Part shown: positions 29,145-42,050 of the stretch, piece by piece | Layout: each line of letters starts with the position of its first letter | How positions within the stretch are numbered: the stretch's first letter is position 1 | NCBI GenBank assembly: GCA_947588945.1 | Contig: CANPZY010000014.1 | Coordinates: 1-42,169 of the forward strand | Reading direction: 5' to 3' | Source: an uncultured Clostridia bacterium | GTDB lineage: Bacteria > Bacillota > Clostridia > TANB77 > CAG-508 | DNA length: 42,169 nucleotides | Program-made: the position numbers and the translations under genes | The notes under the pieces: generated by a model | What the model was told of the DNA's origin: nothing | What the model saw: only the letters and a program-made list of their open reading frames with translations | Databases searched by the model: none

Positions 29145-29780
29145 ATGAATACCCCAAACAAATTAACAATAATGAGAATTTTGTTAGTACCGCTAATGGT
29201 AATAGTGTATCTAGTAAATATCCAAGGAGAAATTTTAGGAATTCCAATAACATCATTAATAATAAATTTAATTTTTATAATTGGTTCAATAACTGATAAG
29301 CTTGATGGATATTTAGCAAGAAAAAATAATCAAGTAACTACATTTGGAAAATTCTTAGATCCAATTGCAGATAAGATTTTAGTAATATCAGCAATGCTTA
29401 TATTAGTAGAAATGGGCAATCTACCAGCTTGGATTCCTATAATAATAATTACAAGAGAATTTGCAGTATCAGGATATAGATTAATTGCGGTAGAAAAGAA
29501 AGGAAATGTAATAGCAGCAAATAAATGGGGTAAAATAAAAACAGTAACACAAATGATAGCTGTAATTTTAGCTTTCTTAGATAAATTTGGATTTGGTAAG
29601 TTTATTTTTAGAGTAAATAGTGTAGTTGCTATGATGGAAAACTCAGCAGGTATATATATGACAATACCTCAATTTATAATAAATATTTTTATGACAGTAT
29701 TTATGGTAATATGTGTTATTGCAACAATCTTTTCTGGATATGAATATTTAAAAGGTGGAAAAGATTTATTAAAAGACTAA
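29145..29780 (+). CDS. pgsA: CDP-diacylglycerol-glycerol-3-phosphate 3-phosphatidyltransferase
   Basis: NTPNKLTIMRILLVPLMV, SITDKLDGYLARKNNQVTTFGKFLDPIADKILV. Confidence 0.95.
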   Translation: MNTPNKLTIMRILLVPLMVIVYLVNIQGEILGIPITSLIINLIFIIGSITDKLDGYLARKNNQVTTFGKFLDPIADKILVISAMLILVEMGNLPAWIPIIIITREFAVSGYRLIAVEKKGNVIAANKWGKIKTVTQMIAVILAFLDKFGFGKFIFRVNSVVAMMENSAGIYMTIPQFIINIFMTVFMVICVIATIFSGYEYLKGGKDLLKD

Positions 29781-29797
29781 AATTGTCTTAATTATAA

Positions 29798-31858
<2,061 letters not shown>

Positions 31859-31911
31859 TAAAAATTTCAAATTAGAGTAATTTATTTAAATGAAAGAGAA
31901 GGTAAAATAAA

Positions 31912-32166
31912 ATGATTGAAAACTATAGTTTTAAAAAATTTTCAAAAGATTTAGATGATGGATATAAGATATTATTTGATTATGTTAGAAATAGATATAT
32001 GGTGTATAAAGTAGATGAAAACTGTTATATGCAAGAATTAGTTGAACAAAAAAGCAGAAATCCAGTTCCAGAAAAATCAATGATAACATATAAAGCAATA
32101 AAAGAAATGTTTCCATATATCACAGATGTTGAATATAGAGTTGTAGTTGAATCTGGTAATAAATAA
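31912..32166 (+). CDS. Small hypothetical protein
   Basis: 84-aa ORF directly downstream of ligA, same strand; no family recognised. Confidence 0.6.
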   Translation: MIENYSFKKFSKDLDDGYKILFDYVRNRYMVYKVDENCYMQELVEQKSRNPVPEKSMITYKAIKEMFPYITDVEYRVVVESGNK

Positions 32167-32236
32167 AAATATATAAATTAAGAGAAATTTTTTTAATTAA
32201 TGTAAAAAAAGCAGATGAGAAAGGTTAAAGTGCAAT

Positions 32237-32668
32237 ATGGATGAAAATGAAGAAAAACAAGACAATAAAGAAAATGAGAAAGAATACAAAATAGAAGAAT
32301 CAGAAAAACATTCAGATGATAAAGAATTTATGATGGAAGCAGTAAAAAATAATGCACCATGGGTATTAGCGTATGCAAGTGAAAAACTTTTAGCAGATAG
32401 AGAACTTATATTAGAAGCAGTAAAAAAAGATGGACAAATATTATACTATTCAAGTAAGGATTTAAGAAATGATAAAGAAGTTGTTCTAGAAGCTGTTAAA
32501 AATAAATGGCTTATAATAAAGTATGCAAGCAAAGAATTAAGATCTGACAAAGACATTGCCATGACTGCAATAACTCAAAGTAAAGATGCAAAAATTTATT
32601 TAACAGATGAGATTTTAAAAGATGAAGATATAGATTTAATTTTAAATCCACCAGAAGAAGAAAAATAA
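32237..32668 (+). CDS. DUF4116-repeat protein
   Basis: Repeats DDKEFMMEAVKNNAPWVLAYAS / ADRELILEAVKKDGQILYYSS / NDKEVVLEAVKNKWLIIKYAS / SDKDIAMTAI. Confidence 0.75.
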   Translation: MDENEEKQDNKENEKEYKIEESEKHSDDKEFMMEAVKNNAPWVLAYASEKLLADRELILEAVKKDGQILYYSSKDLRNDKEVVLEAVKNKWLIIKYASKELRSDKDIAMTAITQSKDAKIYLTDEILKDEDIDLILNPPEEEK

Positions 32669-32681
32669 AATTTATTTTTTA

Positions 32682-32710
32682 TTGACAAAAACATTTTGTT
32701 AAGGGATAAT
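32682..32710 (+). promoter_or_regulatory. Putative sigma-A promoter
   Basis: TTGACA (32682-32687), 17 bp, GATAAT (32705-32710), upstream of the glucan phosphorylase gene. Confidence 0.65.
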
Positions 32711-32760
32711 ATTAATTGAAAAACGATAGAAAAAGTTTTAAAGTACAAGGGAGGAAAAAT

Positions 32761-35334
32761 ATGTCTTACATATTTAATAAAATAACAGTAAAACCACAAT
32801 TACCAGCCAAAATAGATAAATTATATGATATGTCATATAACTTATGGTGGTCTTGGAATACGGAATTCCTAAAATTATTTAAGGAAATGGATATAGATTT
32901 ATGGGAAAAATGTGAAAAAAATCCTATAAAATTTTTAAAATTAGTATCCCAAGAAAAACTAGAAGAAATGGCAAAAAATGAGGAATTTATTAATAAATAT
33001 AATAAAGCAGTAAAAAATTATGAAGATTATATGAATACTAAGTCAACTTGGTTTAGTAAGCATTATCCAAATAATGGAGATGACTTAATAGCATATTTTT
33101 CAGCAGAATTTGGACTTGATGAAACTATACCAATATATGCTGGAGGATTAGGTCTACTATCTGGAGATTATTTAAAATCTGCCAGTGATATGGGTGTACC
33201 AATGGTTGGAATTGGACTATTATATAAGAAGGGATATTTTCATCAAGTAATAGATGGAGATGGAAAACAAGAGACATTATATAAAGATATAAACTTAAAT
33301 TATTTACCAATAAAGCCAGTAAAAGATAAAAAAGATAATGATGTATTGATTTCAATAAAAATGCTTTCGAAAAAAATTTATTTAAAAGTATGGAAGATAG
33401 AAGTTGGAAGAATATCATTATATTTACTTGATTCTGATGTAGAAGATAATGATCCAGAATTTAGAAATATAACGTCAATGTTATATGGTGGAGATCAAGA
33501 AATGAGAATTAAGCAAGAAATCATTCTTGGTATAGGTGGAATAAATCTATTAAATACGCTTGGAATTAAACCATCTGTATATCACATGAATGAAGGACAT
33601 TCTGCATTTCTAACTTTAGAATTAATAAAAGATACAATAAAAGAAAAAGAAATATCATTTGAAATTGCCAAAGATATAGTTACATCAAGAACTATATTTA
33701 CTACACATACTCCAGTTCCAGCAGGAAATGATATATTCCCTGTAAGTTTGGTTGAAAAATATTTTGATAAATATTGGAATAAGCTGGGAATTACAAAAGA
33801 AGAATTCTTGAAATTAGGTATGAAACCTGGAGATAGTGAAAAAACATCATTTAATATGGGAATTTTAGCATTAAAAATAGCAGGAAAGAAAAATGGTGTA
33901 AGTAAATTGCATGGTGCAGTATCTAGAGAATTATTTAGTGATGTATGGCCAGATATTCCATCAAATGAAACTCCAATTACTTATGTAACAAATGGAGTAC
34001 ATACTTGTTCTTGGCTTGCACCAACTATGAAAGAATTATATAATTCTTATTTAAGACCTTATTGGCAAGATAATATTCAAGATGATGATGTTTGGAAAGA
34101 TATATATAAAATTCCAGATGAAAAATTATGGAAAGTTCATCAATCAAGAAAGAAAAAATTGTTATCAATAGTTAGAGAATCAACGACTAGTAGATTAAGG
34201 AGATATAATTATTCTTATGAAGAAATAAATAGCATAATTGAAAACCTTAATGAGAATGTTTTAACAATTGGGTTTGCAAGAAGGTTTGCAACATATAAAA
34301 GAGCAAAATTGATTTTTAAAGATTTAGAAAGAATTACAAAAATATGCAATGAAAGAAATATGCCAATTCAGATTATATTTGCTGGAAAGGCACATCCAAA
34401 TGATGTAGAAGGACAAGAATTAGTTAAATATATACATGAACTTTCATTAAAACCACAATTTAAAGGAAAAGTATTTATACTAGAAAATTATAATATAGGA
34501 ATGTCAAGATATTTAGTATCTGGAGTGGATGTATGGCTAAATAATCCTAGAAGACCAATGGAAGCATCTGGAACTAGCGGACAAAAAGCTGGTGTAAATG
34601 GTGTAATAAATTTCAGTGTTCTTGATGGTTGGTGGGCTGAAGGATATAACCAAAAAAATGGATGGACAATTGGAAATAATGAAAAATATCAAAATTATGA
34701 AGAGCAAGATGAAGAGGATGCGAAGAGTTTATATGACACTTTAGAAAGTAAAATTATTCCAATGTACTATGAAAAAGAAAATGGAGTATATTCTAAAGAA
34801 TGGCTAAAAATTATGAAAAATTGTATTTCATCAATTGCAGGAAAATACAGTACAGCTAGAATGTTACAAGATTATTTATCAAATCTTTATATTCCATTAT
34901 GTAATATTTATAAAAAATATTATCAGGAATTAAGTAATGTTATGGAATTTGAAGATTGGAAAAAAACAATAGCAAAACAATGGAAAAATATAAAAATTAC
35001 CCAAAGTAAAGAAAATTATAATGATACAACTGTAGACGCTGGAAATAATATTAATGTAGAATGTTTTATTGAATTACCTAACGATTTAATAAATATAGAA
35101 AATATTGATGTACAAGTATACTATGGAAAGATTAATAAAGATGGAGTACTAGATGATATTCAAATAACATCAATGCAATTAGAAAAAAATAAAGAAGAGA
35201 AAAATTATAAATTTAGCGCAAAAATTGAACTAAAATCTGGTGGGGATTATGGTTATACATTTAGGGTAATACCAAAAAATAATATGTTGATTAATGCTAC
35301 AGATTTAAATTTAATACAATGGATAAATGAATAA
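32761..35334 (+). CDS. Alpha-glucan (maltodextrin/glycogen) phosphorylase, GT35
   Basis: YFSAEFGLDETIPIYAGGLGLLSGDYLKSASDMGVPMVGIGLLY, FTTHTPVPAGND, PRRPMEASGTSGQKAGVNGVINFSVLDGWW. ATG 32761 preferred (GGGAGG RBS). Confidence 0.95.
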   Translation: MSYIFNKITVKPQLPAKIDKLYDMSYNLWWSWNTEFLKLFKEMDIDLWEKCEKNPIKFLKLVSQEKLEEMAKNEEFINKYNKAVKNYEDYMNTKSTWFSKHYPNNGDDLIAYFSAEFGLDETIPIYAGGLGLLSGDYLKSASDMGVPMVGIGLLYKKGYFHQVIDGDGKQETLYKDINLNYLPIKPVKDKKDNDVLISIKMLSKKIYLKVWKIEVGRISLYLLDSDVEDNDPEFRNITSMLYGGDQEMRIKQEIILGIGGINLLNTLGIKPSVYHMNEGHSAFLTLELIKDTIKEKEISFEIAKDIVTSRTIFTTHTPVPAGNDIFPVSLVEKYFDKYWNKLGITKEEFLKLGMKPGDSEKTSFNMGILALKIAGKKNGVSKLHGAVSRELFSDVWPDIPSNETPITYVTNGVHTCSWLAPTMKELYNSYLRPYWQDNIQDDDVWKDIYKIPDEKLWKVHQSRKKKLLSIVRESTTSRLRRYNYSYEEINSIIENLNENVLTIGFARRFATYKRAKLIFKDLERITKICNERNMPIQIIFAGKAHPNDVEGQELVKYIHELSLKPQFKGKVFILENYNIGMSRYLVSGVDVWLNNPRRPMEASGTSGQKAGVNGVINFSVLDGWWAEGYNQKNGWTIGNNEKYQNYEEQDEEDAKSLYDTLESKIIPMYYEKENGVYSKEWLKIMKNCISSIAGKYSTARMLQDYLSNLYIPLCNIYKKYYQELSNVMEFEDWKKTIAKQWKNIKITQSKENYNDTTVDAGNNINVECFIELPNDLINIENIDVQVYYGKINKDGVLDDIQITSMQLEKNKEEKNYKFSAKIELKSGGDYGYTFRVIPKNNMLINATDLNLIQWINE

Positions 35335-35344
35335 AATATCAAAA

Positions 35345-35376
35345 GAAAAAGGCCCTACATAAGAATTGTAGGGTCT
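35345..35376 (-). terminator. Intrinsic terminator of the minus-strand ncRNA
   Basis: Arms 35353-35359 and 35367-35373, with a T-rich tract on the minus strand (GGGCCTTTTTCTTTT). Confidence 0.8.
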
Positions 35377-35538
35377 ATGTGGCTCATTAAGAATCTTTTA
35401 TATCAGCATTTATTGTCGAAAAGGAAATCTTAGGAAGGGACCTGTTACCTCCTTTCTTATTTATTATTTTTGTATAACATTTAAGATTCAAAATTGAGCC
35501 TTGAGAAATTTATGTAATTAAGAACTAATTACGAAATT
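35345..35538 (-). ncRNA. Putative structured ncRNA (about 190 nt), with its own promoter and terminator
   Basis: Minus-strand promoter TTGAAT (35568-35573), 17 bp, extended -10 TGcTATTAT (35545-35553); long-range stem GGCTCA..GAATCTT / AAGATTC..TGAGCC (35495-35500 and 35483-35489 with 35391-35397 and 35381-35386); terminator CCCTACA-loop-TGTAGGGcCTTTTTC. Confidence 0.6.
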
Positions 35539-35643
35539 ATAAATATAATAGCATATTTTTTAATAAAATTCAACATAATAATAAAATAAGTTATGTCAAG
35601 TGAAAAGTTAAATGCAATTTATACTGAATTAAAGAAAAAAATA

Positions 35644-35672
35644 TTGCAACCTCTAGAATATAATGTTATAAT
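35644..35672 (+). promoter_or_regulatory. Putative pyk promoter
   Basis: TTGCAA (35644-35649), 17 bp, TATAAT (35667-35672). Confidence 0.65.
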
Positions 35673-35744
35673 AATAAATGTTGTTTAAAAATAATAAAAA
35701 ATATAAGAAAAACTAAATGATAAAAGAAAGGATTTTAATTTAAT

Positions 35745-37184
35745 ATGGATAAAGTTTTAAGAAAAACAAAAATAGTAGGCACAATAGGACCAGCTAGTGA
35801 AAAAAGATTAAAGGAGCTATTTGAAGCAGGATTAAATGCAACAAGAATTAATTATTCACATGGAAGCTGGGAAGATCAAAAAGAAAAAACAGAAGAAATA
35901 ATAAGACTTAGAAGAGAAATGGATTTACCTATATCATTGATACTTGATATGCAAGGTCCTGAAGTTAGAACTGGAGTTTTAGAGACTGGAAACGACAAAA
36001 TAATGCTAGAAGATGGACAAAAATTTACATTTGTAAATGAAGATATTGTTGGAAATAAAGATAGAGTATCAATTTCATATAAAGAATTATATAAAGATGT
36101 AAAAGTAGGAGCTAAAGTTTTAGTTGATGATGGGGCAATAGAATTAGTAGTTGATGAAATTGCAGGTAAAGATGTAGTTTGTACTGTTGTACATGGAAAT
36201 GGACTAGGAAGTAGAAAGACAGTTAATTTCCCAGGAACTGCAATTAAATTACCAGCATTAAAAGAAAAAGATATAGAAGATTTAAAAACAGCATGTGAGC
36301 ATGAATATGATTATGTTGCAATGTCTTTTACAAGAAATAAAGAAGATATAGAACAAGTAAGAAAAGTTCTAGATGAAAATGGTGGAAAAGATATACAAAT
36401 TATAACAAAAATCGAAAATATAGAAGGTATAGAAAATGCTAATGAAATAATAAAAAATGCAGATGGACAAATGGTAGCACGTGGAGATTTAGCAACAGAA
36501 ACAGATTTTACAGAACCACCAATTATGCAAAAGAAATTTATTAAATTATGTAATGCACAAAGTAAGCCAAGTATAACTGCAACACAAATGCTAGAATCAA
36601 TGACGCACCAGCCACTTCCAACAAGAGCAGAAGCAAGTGATGTTGCAAATGCTATATATGATAGAACAGGTGCAATAATGCTTTCAGGCGAATGTGCATT
36701 AGGTGATTATCCAGTAGAATGTGTAAAAACTATGGATAAGATTGCAAGAAGAATAGAACAAGAAATTGACTATTGGAAGAGATTTTCAGAAAGTGATACA
36801 AGTACATTAAAATCATTAGAGCAAAATGTTGCTTATGCAACTGCAACTGCAGCTAAGAATATGAAAGTTGAAGCAATTGTATGTTATACTCATACAGGAA
36901 GTTCAGCAAGATACTTGTCAGGTGTTGGAGTAGGATGTCCGATTCTTGCAATAACAGATAATAGAAGAACATTTAATCAATTAGCTTTAATTTGGGGAGT
37001 AACGCCAATATATATAGAAGCAAGAGAAACCATCAATAAAACAATAGAAGACGGAATAGAAAGATTAAAAAATGAAGGCTATATTGAAAAAGGTGATGTA
37101 ATAGTAGTAGCAGGTGGAGATAAAATAGTTCCACTAACAAAATGCCCTATTAACAAAACTATTGGAGGAATAATTAAAATATAA
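35745..37184 (+). CDS. pyk: Pyruvate kinase
   Basis: RKTKIVGTIGPASEKRLKELFEAGLNATRINYSHG, SITATQMLESMTHQPLPTRAEASDVANAIYDRTGAIMLSGE. Confidence 0.98.
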   Translation: MDKVLRKTKIVGTIGPASEKRLKELFEAGLNATRINYSHGSWEDQKEKTEEIIRLRREMDLPISLILDMQGPEVRTGVLETGNDKIMLEDGQKFTFVNEDIVGNKDRVSISYKELYKDVKVGAKVLVDDGAIELVVDEIAGKDVVCTVVHGNGLGSRKTVNFPGTAIKLPALKEKDIEDLKTACEHEYDYVAMSFTRNKEDIEQVRKVLDENGGKDIQIITKIENIEGIENANEIIKNADGQMVARGDLATETDFTEPPIMQKKFIKLCNAQSKPSITATQMLESMTHQPLPTRAEASDVANAIYDRTGAIMLSGECALGDYPVECVKTMDKIARRIEQEIDYWKRFSESDTSTLKSLEQNVAYATATAAKNMKVEAIVCYTHTGSSARYLSGVGVGCPILAITDNRRTFNQLALIWGVTPIYIEARETINKTIEDGIERLKNEGYIEKGDVIVVAGGDKIVPLTKCPINKTIGGIIKI

Positions 37185-37192
37185 ATAAGAAG

Positions 37193-37311
37193 AGGTTATA
37201 CAAAACCATTGAAATTCACCCCAAATGTTAGACAAAAATCTAATATTTGGAGGTGTATTTTTAAGGGGATATAACCTTTTTTTATTGGTGTATAACCTTT
37301 TTTTACTGGTG
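37193..37311 (+). terminator. Nested inverted-repeat terminator region with a duplicated tail
   Basis: Inner stem CACC-CCAAATGTTAGA (37217-37232) / TCTAATATTTGG-a-GGTG (37239-37255); outer AGGTTATA (37193-37200) with TATAACCTTTTTTT at 37270 or 37291; 21-bp tail repeated at 37270-37290 and 37291-37311. Confidence 0.65.
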
Positions 37312-37397
37312 TATTGAAAAAAAATTTATATATTGTTATAATGAAAAAAATTATAAATTTTTAATTATTTTTTAGACAAAATGGAAGGATCAAGATA

Positions 37398-38159
37398 ATG
37401 AAAAGTGATAGAAATGAAACTACATACACAGAAAAAAACACAGATAATCGAGAGGGTAATTTGTATATTGTAATTCCAGCATATAATGAAGAAGAAAATA
37501 TAAAGAATGTAATAGAGGAATGGTATGAAATAGTTGAAAAAGTAGGAAATACAAGTAAATTATTAGTAATAGATGACGGTAGTAAAGATAATACTTTTAA
37601 AATAATGAAAGAATGTGCAAAAGATAGACCGAATTTAATAGCAAAGACTAAAGAAAATAGTGGACATGGAGCTACCATATTATATGGTTATAACTATGCA
37701 ATAGAAAACAATGCAAAATATATTTTTCAAACTGATTCGGATGGACAAACTACATCAAAGGAATTCTGGAATTTCTGGGAGCAAAGAGAAGAATATGATA
37801 TGGTAATAGGTAATCGAAATGCAAGAGAAGATGGCTTATCAAGAAAAATAGTAACTAAAATTTTAAAGTTAGTTATAAAAATATGTTTCGGAGTAACTGT
37901 AACAGATGCAAATACACCATTTAGATTAATGAAAGCGGATAGTCTTAAAAAAGAATTAAAATACATACCAAAGGATTATTTTTTATCAAATGTACTTATA
38001 TCAGTTTTATTTGAAAAAGAAAAATTAAAAGTAAAATATATTCCAATTACTTTTAAACCAAGACAAGGTGGAAAAAATTCTATTAACATTAAGAAAATCT
38101 TTAAGATTGGAACTCAATCATTAAAAGATTTTATAAAAATTAACAAAGAACTTAAATAA
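37398..38159 (+). CDS. GT2 glycosyltransferase (polyprenyl-/dolichyl-phosphate sugar synthase-like)
   Basis: LYIVIPAYNEEENIKNVIEEW, IDDGSKDNT, FQTDSDGQTTSKEFW. Confidence 0.87.
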   Translation: MKSDRNETTYTEKNTDNREGNLYIVIPAYNEEENIKNVIEEWYEIVEKVGNTSKLLVIDDGSKDNTFKIMKECAKDRPNLIAKTKENSGHGATILYGYNYAIENNAKYIFQTDSDGQTTSKEFWNFWEQREEYDMVIGNRNAREDGLSRKIVTKILKLVIKICFGVTVTDANTPFRLMKADSLKKELKYIPKDYFLSNVLISVLFEKEKLKVKYIPITFKPRQGGKNSINIKKIFKIGTQSLKDFIKINKELK

Positions 38160-38221
38160 AATATGAGATTAATATAATAAATTGATAACAAAGACAATAT
38201 AAAGGATGTAAGGAGAATTGT

Positions 38222-38632
38222 ATGCTATATGAATTTGAGGTAATAGGTGATATAATAGGAAAAGAAAGACCAAGAGTAAATACATATAACAATATTATTT
38301 ATACTCCAACTAAAACAAAATATTATGAAACACTTATACAAGAATATTTTAAAATAAAATATAAAAATTTCGAGATGTTGACAAATAGATTATCAGTTAA
38401 AATTATTGCATATATAAAAATTCCAAAAAATACAAGCAAAAAAAAGAAAGAGGAAATGCTTGATGGAAATATTAGTCCAACTAGAAAACCAGATATAGAC
38501 AATATTGCAAAATCCATTTTAGATGCAATGAATAAATTTGTATTTAAAGATGACAATCAAGTATCTAAATTGTTAATAGAAAAAAGATATGGAGAAATAG
38601 AAAAAGTATATGTAAAAATTGAAGAATATTAA
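38222..38632 (+). CDS. RusA-like Holliday junction resolvase
   Basis: GDIIGKERPRVNTYNNIIYTPTKTKYYE, RKPDIDNIAKSILDAMN, FKDDNQVSKLLIEKRYG. Confidence 0.87.
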   Translation: MLYEFEVIGDIIGKERPRVNTYNNIIYTPTKTKYYETLIQEYFKIKYKNFEMLTNRLSVKIIAYIKIPKNTSKKKKEEMLDGNISPTRKPDIDNIAKSILDAMNKFVFKDDNQVSKLLIEKRYGEIEKVYVKIEEY

Positions 38633-38716
38633 AAATATATAAAAGTTGAAATTAATTTAAAATTATAGTATTATATAAGAGAAGGAAGATAAGCTATTTA
38701 TTGAAATGGAGAAAAA

Positions 38717-39433
38717 ATGAAATTATTAAAAAAAGTTTTCTTTTTGATTTTAATAATTGTAATAGTAACTGTTGCTGGAGTAACTATATTTGGATATAAG
38801 TATTATAAAGATACAATAAAAATGGTTCCTATAGAATCTAGAGTTGCTGAAATAAGAAATGATTATACATTTGTAAAAAAAGAAGATTTAACTAAAGACT
38901 ATCTAAATGCAGTTGTCGCAATAGAAGATAGAAGATTTTATTCTCATGGACCAGTTGACTTTATTGGTATATTGAGAGCATTATTATCCAATTTAAAAAA
39001 TCAAGAATTAAGAGAAGGCGGAAGTAGCATTACTCAACAAGTAGCTAAAAATATATACTATATAAATGAAAAGAATGTAATAAAAAGAAAAGTTGCAGAA
39101 GTTTTTACAGCAATTGATTTAGAAAAGAAATATACAGATAAAAATGATATTTTGGAGTTATATGTAAATACAATTTATTTTGGCAACGGATACTATGGGA
39201 TAAAAGAAGCTTGTAATGGTTATTTGAAAAAAGAACCATCTGAAATGACATTAGCAGAAGCAACAATGCTTGCAGGTGTTCCAAATGCACCTAGCGTATA
39301 TGCTCCAACTGTTAATAAAGAGTTTTGCAAACAAAGACAAAAACAAGTAATAAATGCTATGGTAAAAGAAAACTATATTACTCAAGAGACTGCAGATACA
39401 ATAGATCAAAGTTTTATTGATAATATAGAATAA
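38717..39433 (+). CDS. Monofunctional peptidoglycan glycosyltransferase (GT51)
   Basis: VAIEDRRFYSHGPVDFIGILRAL, EGGSSITQQVAKN, ELYVNTIYFGNGYYGI; no transpeptidase domain. Confidence 0.92.
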   Translation: MKLLKKVFFLILIIVIVTVAGVTIFGYKYYKDTIKMVPIESRVAEIRNDYTFVKKEDLTKDYLNAVVAIEDRRFYSHGPVDFIGILRALLSNLKNQELREGGSSITQQVAKNIYYINEKNVIKRKVAEVFTAIDLEKKYTDKNDILELYVNTIYFGNGYYGIKEACNGYLKKEPSEMTLAEATMLAGVPNAPSVYAPTVNKEFCKQRQKQVINAMVKENYITQETADTIDQSFIDNIE

Positions 39434-39499
39434 TAATGTTAAGAAATTTATATGATATATAATGCCTAAGATGCATATAAAATATATATTATATAATAT

Positions 39500-39573
39500 G
39501 CGAATATAATTTAATGGTAGAATGCCATGCTTCCGACCTGGTCGTACGGGTTCGATTCCCGTTATTCGCTCCA
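39500..39573 (+). tRNA. tRNA-Gly (anticodon TCC)
   Basis: GCGAATA TA ATTT AATGGTA GAAT G CCATG CTTCCGA CCTGG TCGT ACGGG TTCGATT CCCGT TATTCGC T CCA; 7-bp acceptor and 5-bp T stem, encoded CCA. Confidence 0.85.
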
Positions 39574-39607
39574 TTAAGTAAAATCGTCGCACCAGACGAA
39601 AACGATT

Positions 39608-39636
39608 AAATCAACTGTAAAAGGTTGATTTTTTTG
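39608..39636 (+). terminator. Intrinsic terminator after tRNA-Gly
   Basis: AAATCAAC tgtaaaag GTTGATTT followed by a T run. Confidence 0.8.
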
Positions 39637-39670
39637 ATGCCTTTTATTTTAAACGAAAGGATGGTGTGAG

Positions 39671-39937
39671 ATGATTACTGTAATCAAAAAAGAAATTAAA
39701 ATAAGTGAAGAACTATTATCTAAAATTGAATGGGCTTGTACCTTTAGTAAAACTACTCCTAAAATAATTAATGGAACTTTAAGAATAATTAAACATACTA
39801 ATTTAGCCTATGTAGAACCACATAGAGTAATTATAAATGATAAGCTATATCTATTCTTTAATGAACACGATTATTTTTATATAGGCAATTTAAAAAACAA
39901 ATATCCTCTAAAAAATTTGAAAAAATTTTTAAAATAG
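39671..39937 (+). CDS. Small hypothetical protein (likely element-encoded)
   Basis: 88-aa ORF with RBS aaaggatggtgtgag, between tRNA-Gly and the recombinase gene. Confidence 0.6.
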   Translation: MITVIKKEIKISEELLSKIEWACTFSKTTPKIINGTLRIIKHTNLAYVEPHRVIINDKLYLFFNEHDYFYIGNLKNKYPLKNLKKFLK

Positions 39938-39969
39938 ACTTTACGATTGGCATTTTTCTGTACTAGTAA

Positions 39970-41778
<1,809 letters not shown>

Positions 41779-42050
41779 AAAAAGTAACAGGAAAAAATCT
41801 GCTAGAAATAATTTTTGTACTCCCACTGGTACTCTATCAAGCAATGAATTTTTCCTCCCTAGTCGAAAAATTCGGTTTATGGGACTAAGTCCCAAGCCCT
41901 TTATAAAAAATTGAAAAAAATATAATAATACTTTTTACAATAACTTACATTTTCTTTAATTATAATTGTTGTAAAACATCAAAATTTATGGTATAAATAT
42001 ATCAACAAACCAAAGAAAAAAATCAATTCAAAAAATATAAAGAAACATAG

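Noticed and set aside
35351-35376. T-box or riboswitch for the + strand pyk gene
   Set aside because: The hairpin has its T-tract on the minus strand, no T-box motif is present, and it lies more than 350 nt before pyk and upstream of the pyk promoter.
35593-35688. Mini-ORF MSSEKLNAIYTELKKKILQPLEYNVIIINVV
   Set aside because: No RBS and overlaps the predicted pyk promoter; probably chance.
39251-39592. 113-aa minus-strand ORF across tRNA-Gly
   Set aside because: Overlaps a tRNA and the GT51 gene; spurious.
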